A DNA stretch of 64,000 nucleotides from Agromyces soli (GTDB lineage: Bacteria; Actinomycetota; Actinomycetes; Actinomycetales; Microbacteriaceae), in the NCBI RefSeq assembly GCF_022811605.1, contig NZ_CP094533.1, positions 1,798,001 through 1,862,000 of the forward strand. Direction: 5' to 3'. The position numbers were made by a program, and so were the translations under genes. How positions within the stretch are numbered: position 1 is the stretch's first letter; the number at the start of each line of letters is the position of its first letter. Of this stretch, positions 45,113-54,281 are shown one piece after another. The notes beneath the pieces are model-generated. The model was not told the origin of the DNA and did not search any database. It saw only the letters and a program-made list of their open reading frames with translations.

Positions 45113-45226
45113 CCGCCGGCCCCGGACACCGCCGCGCTCGCCTCGGCGCTCGAAGCCGCCGGCGTCGACCTCGCGCAGGTGACCGTGGAGTTCATCCCCA
45201 CCTCCGAGCTGCCGTTGACCGGGTGA
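45113..45226 (+). pseudogene. Detached C-terminal tail of the DUF389 protein
   Basis: In frame after TGA 45110-45112 the sequence encodes DTAALASALEAAGVDL and VTVEFIPTSELPL up to a second TGA at 45224-45226. It has normal GC-rich third positions and the alternating helix-strand ending of DUF389 homologues. The stop context is TGA followed by C, which is known to be leaky, so read-through is an alternative to mutation or sequencing error. Confidence 0.6.
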
Positions 45227-45327
45227 CGTCCGCGAACGCGACCGCTCGTCCGTCGCTCTGGGGGAGTTCCCGGGTGGATGACCGACACTGGAAGCAACGG
45301 TGACCGGGCCGACGGGGGGAGGCGACC

Positions 45328-45519
45328 ATGGGCATCAGACGACGGCGGGCCGCGCCGCCGCCGACGAACCCCGAGGACGACCCGTACCTCGCCTACCTGA
45401 TCTGGAAGGGCGAGCAGCCCGCGGCCGAGCCGGAACCCGAGACGCCGCCGAAGCGCGGCTGGTGGCAGCGCGTGCTCGGCCGGCGCGATGCGGACGGCGG
45501 TTCGCGGCGGGAGTCGTGA
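45328..45519 (+). CDS. Small charged protein of unknown function
   Basis: 63 residues: basic N terminus (GIRRRRAAPP), then NPEDDPYLAYLIWKGEQ, a Pro/Glu stretch, and a basic end with RGWWQRVLGRR. GGGGGGAGG 7 nt before the ATG is a strong ribosome site. Not recognised. Confidence 0.55.
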   Translation: MGIRRRRAAPPPTNPEDDPYLAYLIWKGEQPAAEPEPETPPKRGWWQRVLGRRDADGGSRRES

Positions 45520-45569
45520 GGCGCCGCCTGCCAGGGATCCGTGCGTGATGGTCGTCGACCGCGGCGCCG

Positions 45570-46940
45570 TCAGCGCCCCGCGATCACGTCCGCGACCTTC
45601 GCGATCACCGAGGTGCGCGGGCTCGAGGAGCGCTGCTCGACCCAGTCGGCCACGGAGTAGGCGCGGTACAGGCCGTTCGCCCCGATCCAGCGCAGCGGCT
45701 CCGGCTCCCAGCGCCGCGGGCGCTGCCTGACCCAGGGGATGCGCGCGATCGGGTCGTCGCTGCCGGTGAGGAGCGCGGCCGCCGCGTCGGCCGCGAGCCG
45801 CGCCGCCGTCACGCCCTGGCCGGCGTAGCCGCCGAGCTGGAGGATGCCGCTGTCCGAGTCCCAGTCGATGAACGGCGTCCAGTCGCGCGGCACGCCGAGC
45901 ACGCCGCACCAGGCGTACTCCGCCTCGGCGCCGAGGCCGGGGAAGAGATCCTCGACGATGGCCTCGAGCGCCCGGACGGTGCCGCGGTCGACCTGGCCGC
46001 GCTCGTCGAAGCCGGAGCCGAAGCGGTACGGCTTGCCACGGCCGCCGATGATGATCCGGCCGTCGGGCGTGCGCTGTCCGTAGAAGTAGGTGTGCGCCGA
46101 GCCCGAGAGCCCGGCGGCCGGGTCCCAGCCGATCCGAGCCCACTCGGCGTCGTCGAGCCGACGGGTCGCGATCATGGCGCTGTTCAGCGGCAGCATCTCG
46201 CGTCCCCGCCCCGCGAGGGCGGCGGTGTAGCCCTCGGTGGCGAGCACGATCCGCTCGGCGCGCAGCTCGAGCGCGCCGACGCGGACCGCGCCGGGCTCGA
46301 CGGCGGTGACGCGGGAGCGCTCGAAGAGGCGGATACCGGCGGCGCGCGCCCGCTCGACGACGCCGCGCAGCAGCAGGAACGGGTCGACCCGCACGCAGTC
46401 GGGGGAGACGAGGGCGCCGACGGCGTCGTGGATGTCGATGCGCTCGCGCAGGGCGTCGCCGTCGACGAGGCGCACGCGCTCCTCGCCGAGGCCCCACGAG
46501 CGATGCCCGGCGAGGCTCGACTGCAGTCGGGCGAGCTCGGGGGCGGTGCGGGCGACCTGGATCCACCCGCCGCGCTCGGCGCCGATGTCCACGCCCTCGG
46601 CGGCGAACTCGTCGACGACGGTCTCCATGGTCTCGAGCAGACGTCGTTCTACGTCGAGCACGGCCTCGCGGCCGCTGCCGCGGGCGAGCACGCGGCGCAT
46701 CCCGACGGGCTTCGAGGAGAGCCATCCGCCGTTGCGACCCGAGGCGCCGAAGCCGAACTGCTCGGCCTCGAGCACGGCGATGTCGAGCGAGGGGTCGGCC
46801 GCGCGCAGGGCGAGGGCGGTCCAGAGGCCGGTGTATCCGCCGCCGACGATCACGACGTCGGCGCGGCCGGACTCGCGCAGCGGGTCGGCTCGGATGGGTT
46901 CGTTCCGGTTCGCCCAGAAGCCGAATTCACCGTTGATCAC
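45570..46940 (-). CDS. FAD-dependent amine oxidoreductase (DAO family)
   Basis: 456 residues from GTG 46940 (AAGGGCGGA 6 nt upstream). FWANRNEP and ADVVIVGGGYTGLWTALAL near residue 28 give the DAO-type FAD loop, GASGRNGGW follows, and the C terminus has GGYAGQGVTAARLAAD. Closest shapes are gamma-glutamylputrescine or sarcosine-type oxidases. It is divergent from the XRE-cupin regulator of the hydantoinase operon. It could oxidise the sarcosine-like product of hydantoin opening, which is inference. Confidence 0.88.
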   Translation of the reverse strand: MINGEFGFWANRNEPIRADPLRESGRADVVIVGGGYTGLWTALALRAADPSLDIAVLEAEQFGFGASGRNGGWLSSKPVGMRRVLARGSGREAVLDVERRLLETMETVVDEFAAEGVDIGAERGGWIQVARTAPELARLQSSLAGHRSWGLGEERVRLVDGDALRERIDIHDAVGALVSPDCVRVDPFLLLRGVVERARAAGIRLFERSRVTAVEPGAVRVGALELRAERIVLATEGYTAALAGRGREMLPLNSAMIATRRLDDAEWARIGWDPAAGLSGSAHTYFYGQRTPDGRIIIGGRGKPYRFGSGFDERGQVDRGTVRALEAIVEDLFPGLGAEAEYAWCGVLGVPRDWTPFIDWDSDSGILQLGGYAGQGVTAARLAADAAAALLTGSDDPIARIPWVRQRPRRWEPEPLRWIGANGLYRAYSVADWVEQRSSSPRTSVIAKVADVIAGR

Positions 46941-46979
46941 GTGGGGTCCGCCCTTCACATACCTCGTCGTTGCCCCTCG

Positions 46980-47008
46980 ACTGTAAAGTTTTCTGAACCA
47001 ATATTCAA
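46980..47008 (-). promoter_or_regulatory. Promoter of the FAD oxidoreductase gene
   Basis: On the minus strand, -35 TTGAAT (47003-47008), a 17-nt spacer and -10 TACAGT (46980-46985). Leader about 35 nt. Confidence 0.65.
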
Positions 47009-47014
47009 GTCTTC

Positions 47015-47043
47015 TTGCGTGGGTGTGAACTCTGCTGTACGTT
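47015..47043 (+). promoter_or_regulatory. Leaderless promoter of the XRE-cupin gene
   Basis: -35 TTGCGT (47015-47020), a 17-nt spacer and -10 TACGTT (47038-47043), 7 nt before ATG 47051. The two divergent -35 boxes are 6 bp apart, so one bound regulator could block both. Confidence 0.65.
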
Positions 47044-47050
47044 CGTGGCC

Positions 47051-47614
47051 ATGCCGGAGAACGAGCTCCCGAACACCCACACCGTCGGCGAACGCCTGCG
47101 CTCACGCCGACGGGTGCTGCGCAAGACCCTCGCGAGCGTCTCGACCGAGGCGAACATCAGCGAGAGCTTCCTGAGCCAGCTCGAGCGCGACCGGGCGAGC
47201 GCGAGCATCGCCACCCTCCAGCGCATCTGCGCCGCCCTCGAGATGCCCGTCGGCGACCTCTTCAACGAGCGCCGCCAGCTCTCCGTGCACCGGCACGCCT
47301 CGGCGAACTTCAACCCCTACGGCATCGGCGCGCGCAAGGTGCGCATCACGCCGACCACGAACACCCAGCTCGAATCGTTCATCGGCGAGTTCGACGCGCA
47401 CGGCACGACCGGCGACGAGCTCTACGCCCACGGCGACTCCGAAGAGACCCTGCTCGTCGTGAGCGGCCGGCTCGAGGTCACCATCGGCACCGAGACCCAC
47501 GTGCTCGGCCCGCTCGACAGCATCTCCTACGCGTCGTCGACGCCGCACCGCGCGCGCGAGGCCGACGGCGGCCGCGCGGTCGCCGTGTGGCTCATGTCGC
47601 CGCCGAGCTACTGA
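47051..47614 (+). CDS. XRE-family regulator with C-terminal cupin
   Basis: 187 residues. HTH at about 10-65 (VGERLRSRRRVLRKTLASVSTEANISESFLSQLERDRASASIATL), cupin at about 110-180 with GDSEETLLVVSGRLEVTIG and SISYASSTPHRA. Such proteins sense small amine or amino-acid metabolites and control nearby catabolic genes (PuuR-like). It stands directly before hyuA with a 26-nt gap. Confidence 0.92.
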   Translation: MPENELPNTHTVGERLRSRRRVLRKTLASVSTEANISESFLSQLERDRASASIATLQRICAALEMPVGDLFNERRQLSVHRHASANFNPYGIGARKVRITPTTNTQLESFIGEFDAHGTTGDELYAHGDSEETLLVVSGRLEVTIGTETHVLGPLDSISYASSTPHRAREADGGRAVAVWLMSPPSY

Positions 47615-47640
47615 CCCCCACAGAAAGCAAGAGGAACACC

Positions 47641-49641
47641 ATGCGCATCGGAATCGAATGCGGCGGCACCTTCACGGATGTCGTCGTCGTCGATGACGTC
47701 GGACGGATCGTCGCGACGAACAAGGTCTTCTCCACCCCCGAGGACCCCTCGCTCGCCGTGCTCGAGGGCCTCGGCGGGCTCCCCGACGAGCTCGTCGACG
47801 GCGCCGAGCTGCTGCACGGCAGCACCGTCGCCACCAACGCCCTGCTCGAGCGGAAGGGCGGCCCGATCGGCCTCATCACCACGAAGGGCTTCCGCGACCT
47901 CGTCTTCCTGCAGCGGCAGGACCGCACCCGGATGTACGACCTCGGCTACACCAAGCCCGAGCCGCTCGTCGCCCGACGCCACATCGTCGAGGTCGACGAG
48001 CGCGTCTCGGCCGAGGGCGAGGTGCTCCGCAGCCTCGACGAGGTGGGCGTCGCCCGCGCCGTCGCGACGCTGGCCGAGGCCGGCGTCTCCGCGATCGCGG
48101 TCTGCCTGCTGCACGCCTACGCCAACCCCGAGCACGAGCGCCGGGTCGCCGCGGCCATCGAGGCCGCCGGGCTCGAGCTGCCCGTCTCGCTCAGCCACGA
48201 GGTCGTGCGCGAGTTCCGCGAGTACGAGCGGACCACGACGACGGTGGTCGACGCCTTCATCCGTCCCCGTGTCGGGGCGTACCTCGAGAACCTGCGGTCG
48301 CACGTCGCCGAGCGCAGCATCCGCTCGATGGCCGTCATGCAGTCCAACGGCGGCATCGTCCCGCCCGAGGCCGCCATCTCCCGGCCCGTCACCATGCTGC
48401 TCAGCGGGCCCGCCGCGGGCGTGAGCGGCGCGGTCACGATCGCCGCCGCGGCCGGGGTCGACCGCATCGTCACCATGGACATGGGCGGAACCAGCACCGA
48501 CGTCTCCTTCGTCGAGGGCGAGGAGCCCGAGCTCGCGACGGGGACCGTCGTCGACGGGTTGCCGCTGCGGGTGCCGCTCGTCGACATCCACACCGTCGGC
48601 GCGGGCGGCGGCAGCATCGTGCACATCGACGCCGGCGGGCTGCTCTCGGTCGGCCCGGAGAGCGCTGGCGCCGATCCCGGCCCCGCCTGCTACGGCCGCG
48701 GCGGCACCCGCCCCACGATCACCGATGCGAACCTCCTCGTCGGCGCCATGCCCGCCGGAGCCCGGCTCGCCGGTCGCTTCGAGCTCGACCGGGACGCCGC
48801 GCGCGCCGCCTTCGAGCCGCTCGCCGCCGCCCTCGGGCGCTCGGTCGAGCAGGTCGCCGCCGACGCCCTGCAGCTCGCCGACGTCACGATGGCCGGCGCG
48901 ATCCGCGAGGTCTCCCTCGAGCGCGGGCACGAGCTCGACGGCGCCGCACTCATCGCCTACGGCGGGGCCGGCGCGCTGCACGCCGCCTCGGTCGCCGAGG
49001 AGCTCGGCATCGACCGGGTGCTCGTGCCGCCGCACGCGGGGCTCACCTCCGCCTACGGCCTGCTCACGGCATCCTTCAAGCGCGACTTCTCGGCCACCTG
49101 GTTCCAGCCCGACCTCGCCGCCGTCTCCGCCGCCGAGCTCGCGAACGCCTGCCGCGAGATCGAGGCCGCCGCGCGCGCCGAGATCGCCGCGACCGGCGTC
49201 GCCGCCGACGGGCTCGTCGCGAGCTGGCTCGCCGACATCCGCTACCGCGGCCAGGGCTTCGAGCTCGCGGTGCCGTTCGTGCCCGGCGACGAGGCGAGCC
49301 AGCTGCTCGCCGGCTTCCACGCCGCGCACCATCGCCAGTTCGGCCACTCGAGCGAGCAGCGCGCCGCGCAGCTCGTCACGGTGCGCCTGCGGCTCACCGG
49401 CGAGAAGCCGCCCGTCGCCGCGGTGCAGACCGCCGCGAACGACACCCCGGCCGGCACGACCTCGATCCTCGTCGACGGCGAGCGCCGGGACGCCCCGGTG
49501 CTGCACCGCGGCGGCATGTCCGCCCCGGTGCAGGGGCCCGCGGTCGTCGCCGACGACACCTCGACCACGCTCGTGCCCGCCGGCTGGCTGGCGGAGATCG
49601 ACGAGCACGGAAACCTCCTCCTGGAACGGAGCGCCGCATGA
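47641..49641 (+). CDS. hyuA: Hydantoinase/oxoprolinase subunit A
   Basis: 666 residues. The ATPase-fold N terminus has GIECGGTFTDVVVVDD, HGSTVATNALLERKG, then TMDMGGTSTDVSF and GAGGGSIVHID near the middle, all typical of HyuA and 5-oxoprolinase N-terminal halves. With HyuB it would open a cyclic amide (hydantoin, N-methylhydantoin or 5-oxoproline) using ATP. AGAGGA precedes ATG 47641. The upstream in-frame extension overlaps the regulator and is not used. Stop overlaps hyuB by 4 nt. Confidence 0.93.
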   Translation: MRIGIECGGTFTDVVVVDDVGRIVATNKVFSTPEDPSLAVLEGLGGLPDELVDGAELLHGSTVATNALLERKGGPIGLITTKGFRDLVFLQRQDRTRMYDLGYTKPEPLVARRHIVEVDERVSAEGEVLRSLDEVGVARAVATLAEAGVSAIAVCLLHAYANPEHERRVAAAIEAAGLELPVSLSHEVVREFREYERTTTTVVDAFIRPRVGAYLENLRSHVAERSIRSMAVMQSNGGIVPPEAAISRPVTMLLSGPAAGVSGAVTIAAAAGVDRIVTMDMGGTSTDVSFVEGEEPELATGTVVDGLPLRVPLVDIHTVGAGGGSIVHIDAGGLLSVGPESAGADPGPACYGRGGTRPTITDANLLVGAMPAGARLAGRFELDRDAARAAFEPLAAALGRSVEQVAADALQLADVTMAGAIREVSLERGHELDGAALIAYGGAGALHAASVAEELGIDRVLVPPHAGLTSAYGLLTASFKRDFSATWFQPDLAAVSAAELANACREIEAAARAEIAATGVAADGLVASWLADIRYRGQGFELAVPFVPGDEASQLLAGFHAAHHRQFGHSSEQRAAQLVTVRLRLTGEKPPVAAVQTAANDTPAGTTSILVDGERRDAPVLHRGGMSAPVQGPAVVADDTSTTLVPAGWLAEIDEHGNLLLERSAA

Positions 49642-51281
49642 CCCAGCAGCACCAACTCGGCCTCTTCAAGTCGGCCTTCGAGTCGCTCACCCGCGAGATG
49701 GCGGTGAACCTGCGCCGCGCCGCGTTCTCCTCGATCGTGCGCGAGGCGCGCGACTTCTCGGTCGCGCTCGCGGACCGCCGCGGCGCGATCGTCGCGCAGG
49801 CGGAGTGCATCCCGATCATGACGGCGGGCGTCGCCATCGCCCTGCAGCACGCGCTCGCCGAGCTCGACGTCGACGCCCTCACCGAGGACGATGCGATCCT
49901 CTACAACGACCCGTACAAGGGCGGGCAGCACCTGCAGGACATCTACCTGTTCAACCCGATCTTCCTCGACGGCTCGCTCGTCGGCTTCGCGGCGACCACG
50001 GCGCACCACGTCGATGTCGGCGGCGCCTACGCCGGCCTCAGCGCCGACGCCACCGAGATCTACCAGGAGGGGCTGCGCCTGCCCGTCTCGACCTTCTCGC
50101 TCAGCCGGGACTGGGGCGAGCGCGGCTTCGTGCGGCGCATCATCGAGGCGAACGTGCGGGTGCCCGACCTCGTCATCGGCGACCTGGAGGCGCAGCTCGC
50201 CGCGAACCGCATCGCCCAGCAGCGCTTCGCCGAGATCGCGGCGCGGTACGGGCTCGAGCCGACGCTCGCGGCGATGGACGAGCTGCAGGACTACGCCGAG
50301 CGACGCTTCCGCAGCGCGATCCGGGCGATCCCCGACGGCGAGTACCGCGCGGCGGACTTCGTCGACGGTTCCCCCTGGGGCGCCGGCGACATCCCCGTCG
50401 AGGTCGTGCTGACCGTCGCCGGCGACGAGATCGTCGTCGACCTGGGCGGCAGCGGGCCGCAGGTGGTCGGCAACGTGAACTGCCCGTTCGCCTCGACGGT
50501 GTCCGCGGTGCAGAGCGCGATCCGCTGCATGATCAGCGACACCGACATCCCGTTCAACGAGGGCTGCAACCGGCCGATCACGGTGCTCACCGAGTACGGC
50601 TCGATCCTGAACCCGGCCCCGCCGGCCGCGGTGCGCGCCCGGCTCACCCCCGCGAGCCGCGTGTTCAACGTCGTGGTGAGCGCGATGGGCCAGGCGGTGC
50701 CCGAGGCCGCGGTCGCCACCGGCTTCGACACCACGACCGCCTTCGCGATCAGCCACCTCGCCGCGACGGGCGACTACCAGGTCGTCGTCGAGATCCTCGG
50801 CGGCGGCTGGGGCGGATGCCAGGGGCACGACGGCGCCGACGCGCTCGACAACCCCATCTCGAACTGCGCGAACGCGCCCATCGAATCGCTCGAGACGGAC
50901 TACTCGCACTTCGCGATCACCGAGTACTCGCTCGTCGAGTCGAGCGGCGGCGACGGCGAGCACCGCGGCGGCCTCGGCATCCGCCGCGTCTACGAGGCGC
51001 TCGCCGACGGCGTGCAGATCGCCGGCTACGCCGACCGGCATCGCAGCGGCGCCCCCGGCCTCGCCGGCGGCGAACCGGGCGCGGTCGGCCGCTTCCGGCT
51101 GACGCGGGCCGACGGCCGCGTCGAGCCGATCACCGCCGTGTTCAGCGGCACGCTCGACCGCGGAGACCGGATCGAGGTGCTGACCGGAGGCGGCGGCGGC
51201 ATCGGCGATCCCGGCTCCCGTTCGGCGCGCGCCAGAGAATCCGACACCACCGATGGCTATGCGAAGGAGCATCAGCGATGA
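49638..51281 (+). CDS. hyuB: Hydantoinase/oxoprolinase subunit B
   Basis: 547 residues. FESLTREMAVNLRRAAFSSIVREARDFSVAL at the N terminus, NDPYKGGQHLQDIY, TTAHHVDVGG, and the glycine-rich GGGWGGCQGHDG near the end are signature HyuB segments. It starts ATG 49638 inside the hyuA stop (ATGA), and its stop overlaps the transporter start likewise. Confidence 0.93.
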   Translation: MTQQHQLGLFKSAFESLTREMAVNLRRAAFSSIVREARDFSVALADRRGAIVAQAECIPIMTAGVAIALQHALAELDVDALTEDDAILYNDPYKGGQHLQDIYLFNPIFLDGSLVGFAATTAHHVDVGGAYAGLSADATEIYQEGLRLPVSTFSLSRDWGERGFVRRIIEANVRVPDLVIGDLEAQLAANRIAQQRFAEIAARYGLEPTLAAMDELQDYAERRFRSAIRAIPDGEYRAADFVDGSPWGAGDIPVEVVLTVAGDEIVVDLGGSGPQVVGNVNCPFASTVSAVQSAIRCMISDTDIPFNEGCNRPITVLTEYGSILNPAPPAAVRARLTPASRVFNVVVSAMGQAVPEAAVATGFDTTTAFAISHLAATGDYQVVVEILGGGWGGCQGHDGADALDNPISNCANAPIESLETDYSHFAITEYSLVESSGGDGEHRGGLGIRRVYEALADGVQIAGYADRHRSGAPGLAGGEPGAVGRFRLTRADGRVEPITAVFSGTLDRGDRIEVLTGGGGGIGDPGSRSARARESDTTDGYAKEHQR

Positions 51282-52621
51282 GCACCACCTCCCCCACCCC
51301 CTCCCAACCCACCTCGATGCGCCGCGTCGCCGCGGCGGCCGTGATCGGCACCTCGATCGAGTGGTACGACTTCTTCGTCTACGCGCAGGCCGCCGCCCTC
51401 GCGCTGAACGTCGTCTTCTTCCCCGAGGTCTCGCCGCTCACCGGCGTCCTCATCCTCTTCGCGACGATGGGCGTCGGCTTCGTCGCCCGCCCGCTCGGCG
51501 CGATCATCTTCGGCCACATCGGCGACCGCATCGGCCGCAAGAAGACGCTGATCATCACCCTCCTGATGATGGGCGTCGCGACCTTCGCGATGGGCCTGCT
51601 GCCGGGCTACGACAGCTGGGGCGCGGCCGCGCCGGTGCTGCTCGTCGCCCTGCGGCTCTGCCAGGGCCTCGCGGCCGGCGGCGAGTGGGGCGGCGCCGCC
51701 CTCATCGGCGTCGAGCACGCGCCGCCGGAGAAGAAGGCGCTGTTCGGCTCCTTCGCCCAGCTCGGCTCCCCGATCGGGCTCGTGCTCGCGACCTCGATGA
51801 CCCTCGCGGTGAACGCCGCGTTCGGTCAGGAGGCGATGCAGGAGTGGGCGTGGCGCATCCCGTTCCTCGCCTCGATCGTGCTCATCCCGATCGGCTTCAT
51901 CATCCGTTCGAAGGTCGCGGAGAGCCCCGAGTTCGCGGCGCTCTCGAAGCAGGAGCGCAGCGGCTCCGTGCCGATCGTGAAGCTGTTCCGCTTCCAGACC
52001 CCGCACCTGCTCGTCGGCATCGGCTCGTTCGCCGCCGTGTTCCTCACCTACTACCTGATGACGAGCTTCATGCTCGTGTACGCGACGGACTCCGTCGGGC
52101 TGTCCTCGGCGGTGTCGCTGCCGGCGAACCTCATCGCGGCGGTGGTCGAGGGCGTGTTCATCGTGATCGCGGCGGTGCTCAGCGTGCGGATCGGCACGAA
52201 GCGGATCAACGTCGTGTCCGCCGTCGCGCTGCTGCTCTGGGCGTTCCCCTCGTTCTACCTGGCCGCGGCGGCGCCGCCGTGGGGCCTGTACGTCTCGGTC
52301 GGCGTCTCGATGGTGTTCGTCGGCGCGGCCTACGGCGTGCTCGCCTCCGACGTGGCCCGGCTGTTCACCACCGACACGCGCTACACGGGCGCCTCGCTCT
52401 CGTACCACCTGGCGGCGGTCATCGGCGGCGGCCTGGCGCCGATCGCTGCGACGGCGATCCTCGAGGCGACCGGCGGCGACGTCTTCTTCATCGCGCTGAT
52501 CCCGGCGGTCACCGCCGCGGTGATGATCGTCTGCGTGCTGATCCTGCCCCGCCTGCAGCAGCCCGACGTGGCCGGTGAAGGCGAGGCGACGACCGCCGAC
52601 GGCGAGCTCGTCCGCGCCTGA
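51278..52621 (+). CDS. MFS transporter, metabolite:proton symporter (MHS) family
   Basis: 447 residues with 12 membrane helices. AAVIGTSIEWYDFFVYA at the N terminus, the GHIGDRIGRKKTLIITL loop and LCQGLAAGGEWGGAALIGVEHAP are hallmark MHS segments (as in ShiA, ProP). Coupled to hyuB by an ATGA overlap, it is probably the importer of the hydantoinase substrate. A much longer open frame upstream is only a shadow of hyuAB. Confidence 0.93.
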   Translation: MSTTSPTPSQPTSMRRVAAAAVIGTSIEWYDFFVYAQAAALALNVVFFPEVSPLTGVLILFATMGVGFVARPLGAIIFGHIGDRIGRKKTLIITLLMMGVATFAMGLLPGYDSWGAAAPVLLVALRLCQGLAAGGEWGGAALIGVEHAPPEKKALFGSFAQLGSPIGLVLATSMTLAVNAAFGQEAMQEWAWRIPFLASIVLIPIGFIIRSKVAESPEFAALSKQERSGSVPIVKLFRFQTPHLLVGIGSFAAVFLTYYLMTSFMLVYATDSVGLSSAVSLPANLIAAVVEGVFIVIAAVLSVRIGTKRINVVSAVALLLWAFPSFYLAAAAPPWGLYVSVGVSMVFVGAAYGVLASDVARLFTTDTRYTGASLSYHLAAVIGGGLAPIAATAILEATGGDVFFIALIPAVTAAVMIVCVLILPRLQQPDVAGEGEATTADGELVRA

Positions 52622-52650
52622 CGCGCACCCGCCGGCGCGACCGGCACGAC

Positions 52651-52683
52651 GGCCCCGGCCCGCGACCATCGCGGGCCGGGGCC
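52651..52683. terminator. Bidirectional hairpin terminator
   Basis: GGCCCCGGCCCGCGA pairs perfectly with TCGCGGGCCGGGGCC around a 3-nt loop, between the convergent transporter and VOC genes. Confidence 0.75.
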
Positions 52684-52696
52684 GTTCGCGTCGCGC

Positions 52697-53152
52697 TCAG
52701 CCGGCGACGTCGATCACCCAGGTGACGCCGAAGCGATCGGCGAGCATGCCGAAGCCCGGCGACCACGCCGACGCCGTGAGCGGCTCGACGATGTTCGCTC
52801 CCTCGGCGAGCCCGTCCCAGGCGCGCTCCGCCTCGGCGAGCGAGTCGGCCCGGAGCGACAGGAAGAAGGGGCGGTCCGTGACGGTCGCGCCGCGCTCGCG
52901 CCGGGTTCCGGCGGGCGAGGCATCCGCCGGCCCGGCGTCGCCGGGCACGTCGTAGGCCATGACGCGGAAGCCGTCGGGGCTCGTGACGCTGCCGAACACG
53001 ATCCGTTCGGCATCGGGGGCACTGGCGGGCATGCCGAGCTCGCCGTAGCTCGTGAGCGCGAGCTCGCCGCCGAAGACGCGGTGGTAGTGCTCGAGCGCCG
53101 CGCGGGCGCGGCCGTCGCGGAAGTTCAGGTGGGTGGTGGTGCGCAGGCTCAT
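52697..53152 (-). CDS. PhnB-like VOC family protein
   Basis: 151 residues. THLNFRDGRARAALEHYHRVFGGEL, MAYDVPGD, FFLSLRADSLAEAERAWDGLAEG and GMLADRFGVTWVIDVAG are PhnB-like VOC features. Enzymatic activity is unknown for this subgroup. ATG 53152 has GAGAGGAAC upstream. It is divergent from the WYL regulator. Confidence 0.88.
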   Translation of the reverse strand: MSLRTTTHLNFRDGRARAALEHYHRVFGGELALTSYGELGMPASAPDAERIVFGSVTSPDGFRVMAYDVPGDAGPADASPAGTRRERGATVTDRPFFLSLRADSLAEAERAWDGLAEGANIVEPLTASAWSPGFGMLADRFGVTWVIDVAG

Positions 53153-53255
53153 CGCCGTTCCTCTCGGTCGTGGGCGGCCCCGTTCGACCGCTCGCGCCCA
53201 GTGTTCCCGCAGTCGAGGACACTGAATGTCCGCCACATGACGCAGACTGAAGGGC

Positions 53256-54281
53256 ATGACGGATGGCTCGGCGCGGATGCTCGCACTGCTCTCCCTGCTG
53301 CAGGCGAGACGCGCGTGGCCGGCCGCCGAGCTCGCCGGCCGGCTCGAGGTCAGCACCCGCACGATCCGTCGCGACGTCGAGCGGCTGCGCGAGCTCGGCT
53401 ACCGGGTGGCCGCGACGATGGGCCCCGACGGCGGGTACCGGCTCGCCGCGGGGGAGGAGCTGCCGCCGCTCCGCTTCGACGACGAGCAGGCGGTCGCCCT
53501 CGCGATCGCGCTGAGCTCGGTCGCGGGCGGCGGCGCGGCGATCGAGGAGGCGGCCGAACGGGCGCTCGCCACCGTTCGGCAGGTGCTGCCATCGCGGCTC
53601 CGGCACCGCGTCGACGGGGTGCGCTTCGCGCACGAGCCGAGCGCCGTGCGCACGGACCCCGAGGTGATCCTCGCCGTCAGCGAGGCGGTGCGCGAACGCC
53701 GGGTGCTGCGCTTCGACTACCGCCGCGGCGACGGCGCCGGGGCCGACGGCGGCCCGCCGCGCCGCGTCGAGCCGCACGAGCTCGTCGCCCGCGACGGCCG
53801 CTGGTACCTCGTCGCCTTCGAACCGGAGCGCGAGGACTGGCGGCTGTACCGGCTCGACCGGATGGCGCCGCGCGCGCCGCACGGGGCGCGCTTCGCCCCG
53901 CGGGGGCTCCCGCACGGCGACGCGCTGGCGTTCCTGACCGCGCGCTTCCGCGGGGCGGTGGAGCGCGACGGGGCGGAAGTCGGCACCGAGGCCGGTCCCG
54001 CCTGGCCCTGCATCGGTGAGGCGGTGGTGCGCGCCGAGGCATCCGAGCTCGCGCCGTGGCTGGAGCCGGGCGAGCTCATCGAGGCGGCCGACGGCCGCTG
54101 CCGGCTGGCGCTCGGATCCTGGTCGTGGGCGGGGGTCCTCGCGCGCCTGCTGCAGTTCGAGCGGCCGTTCGAACTGCTCGGCCCGCCCGAGCTCGGGAGC
54201 GCGGCCGAGTCGGCCGCGGCGCTGCTCAGTTCGGCCGGTAGAGCGTCGCCTGGAACTCGTACGCGTCGTGCCGGTAGGTGA
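53256..54281 (+). CDS. HTH/WYL-domain transcriptional regulator
   Basis: 341 residues. It has an N-terminal HTH_11-type winged helix (ELAGRLEVSTRTIRRDVERLRELGYRV), a PafC-like middle, and a WYL domain whose core motif reads WYL in DGRWYLVAFEPERED, with RLYRLDRM after it. CAGACT lies 7 nt before the ATG. The last 18 residues (basic, GRASPGTRTRRAGR) run antisense into the GntR gene and look like an extension past the domain. Confidence 0.9.
   Translation: MTDGSARMLALLSLLQARRAWPAAELAGRLEVSTRTIRRDVERLRELGYRVAATMGPDGGYRLAAGEELPPLRFDDEQAVALAIALSSVAGGGAAIEEAAERALATVRQVLPSRLRHRVDGVRFAHEPSAVRTDPEVILAVSEAVRERRVLRFDYRRGDGAGADGGPPRRVEPHELVARDGRWYLVAFEPEREDWRLYRLDRMAPRAPHGARFAPRGLPHGDALAFLTARFRGAVERDGAEVGTEAGPAWPCIGEAVVRAEASELAPWLEPGELIEAADGRCRLALGSWSWAGVLARLLQFERPFELLGPPELGSAAESAAALLSSAGRASPGTRTRRAGR

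Noticed and set aside
48725-52621. 1298-residue open frame suggesting a giant fused transporter
   Set aside because: Only the last 447 codons (from 51278) are a real MHS transporter; the rest is an off-frame reading of hyuA and hyuB.
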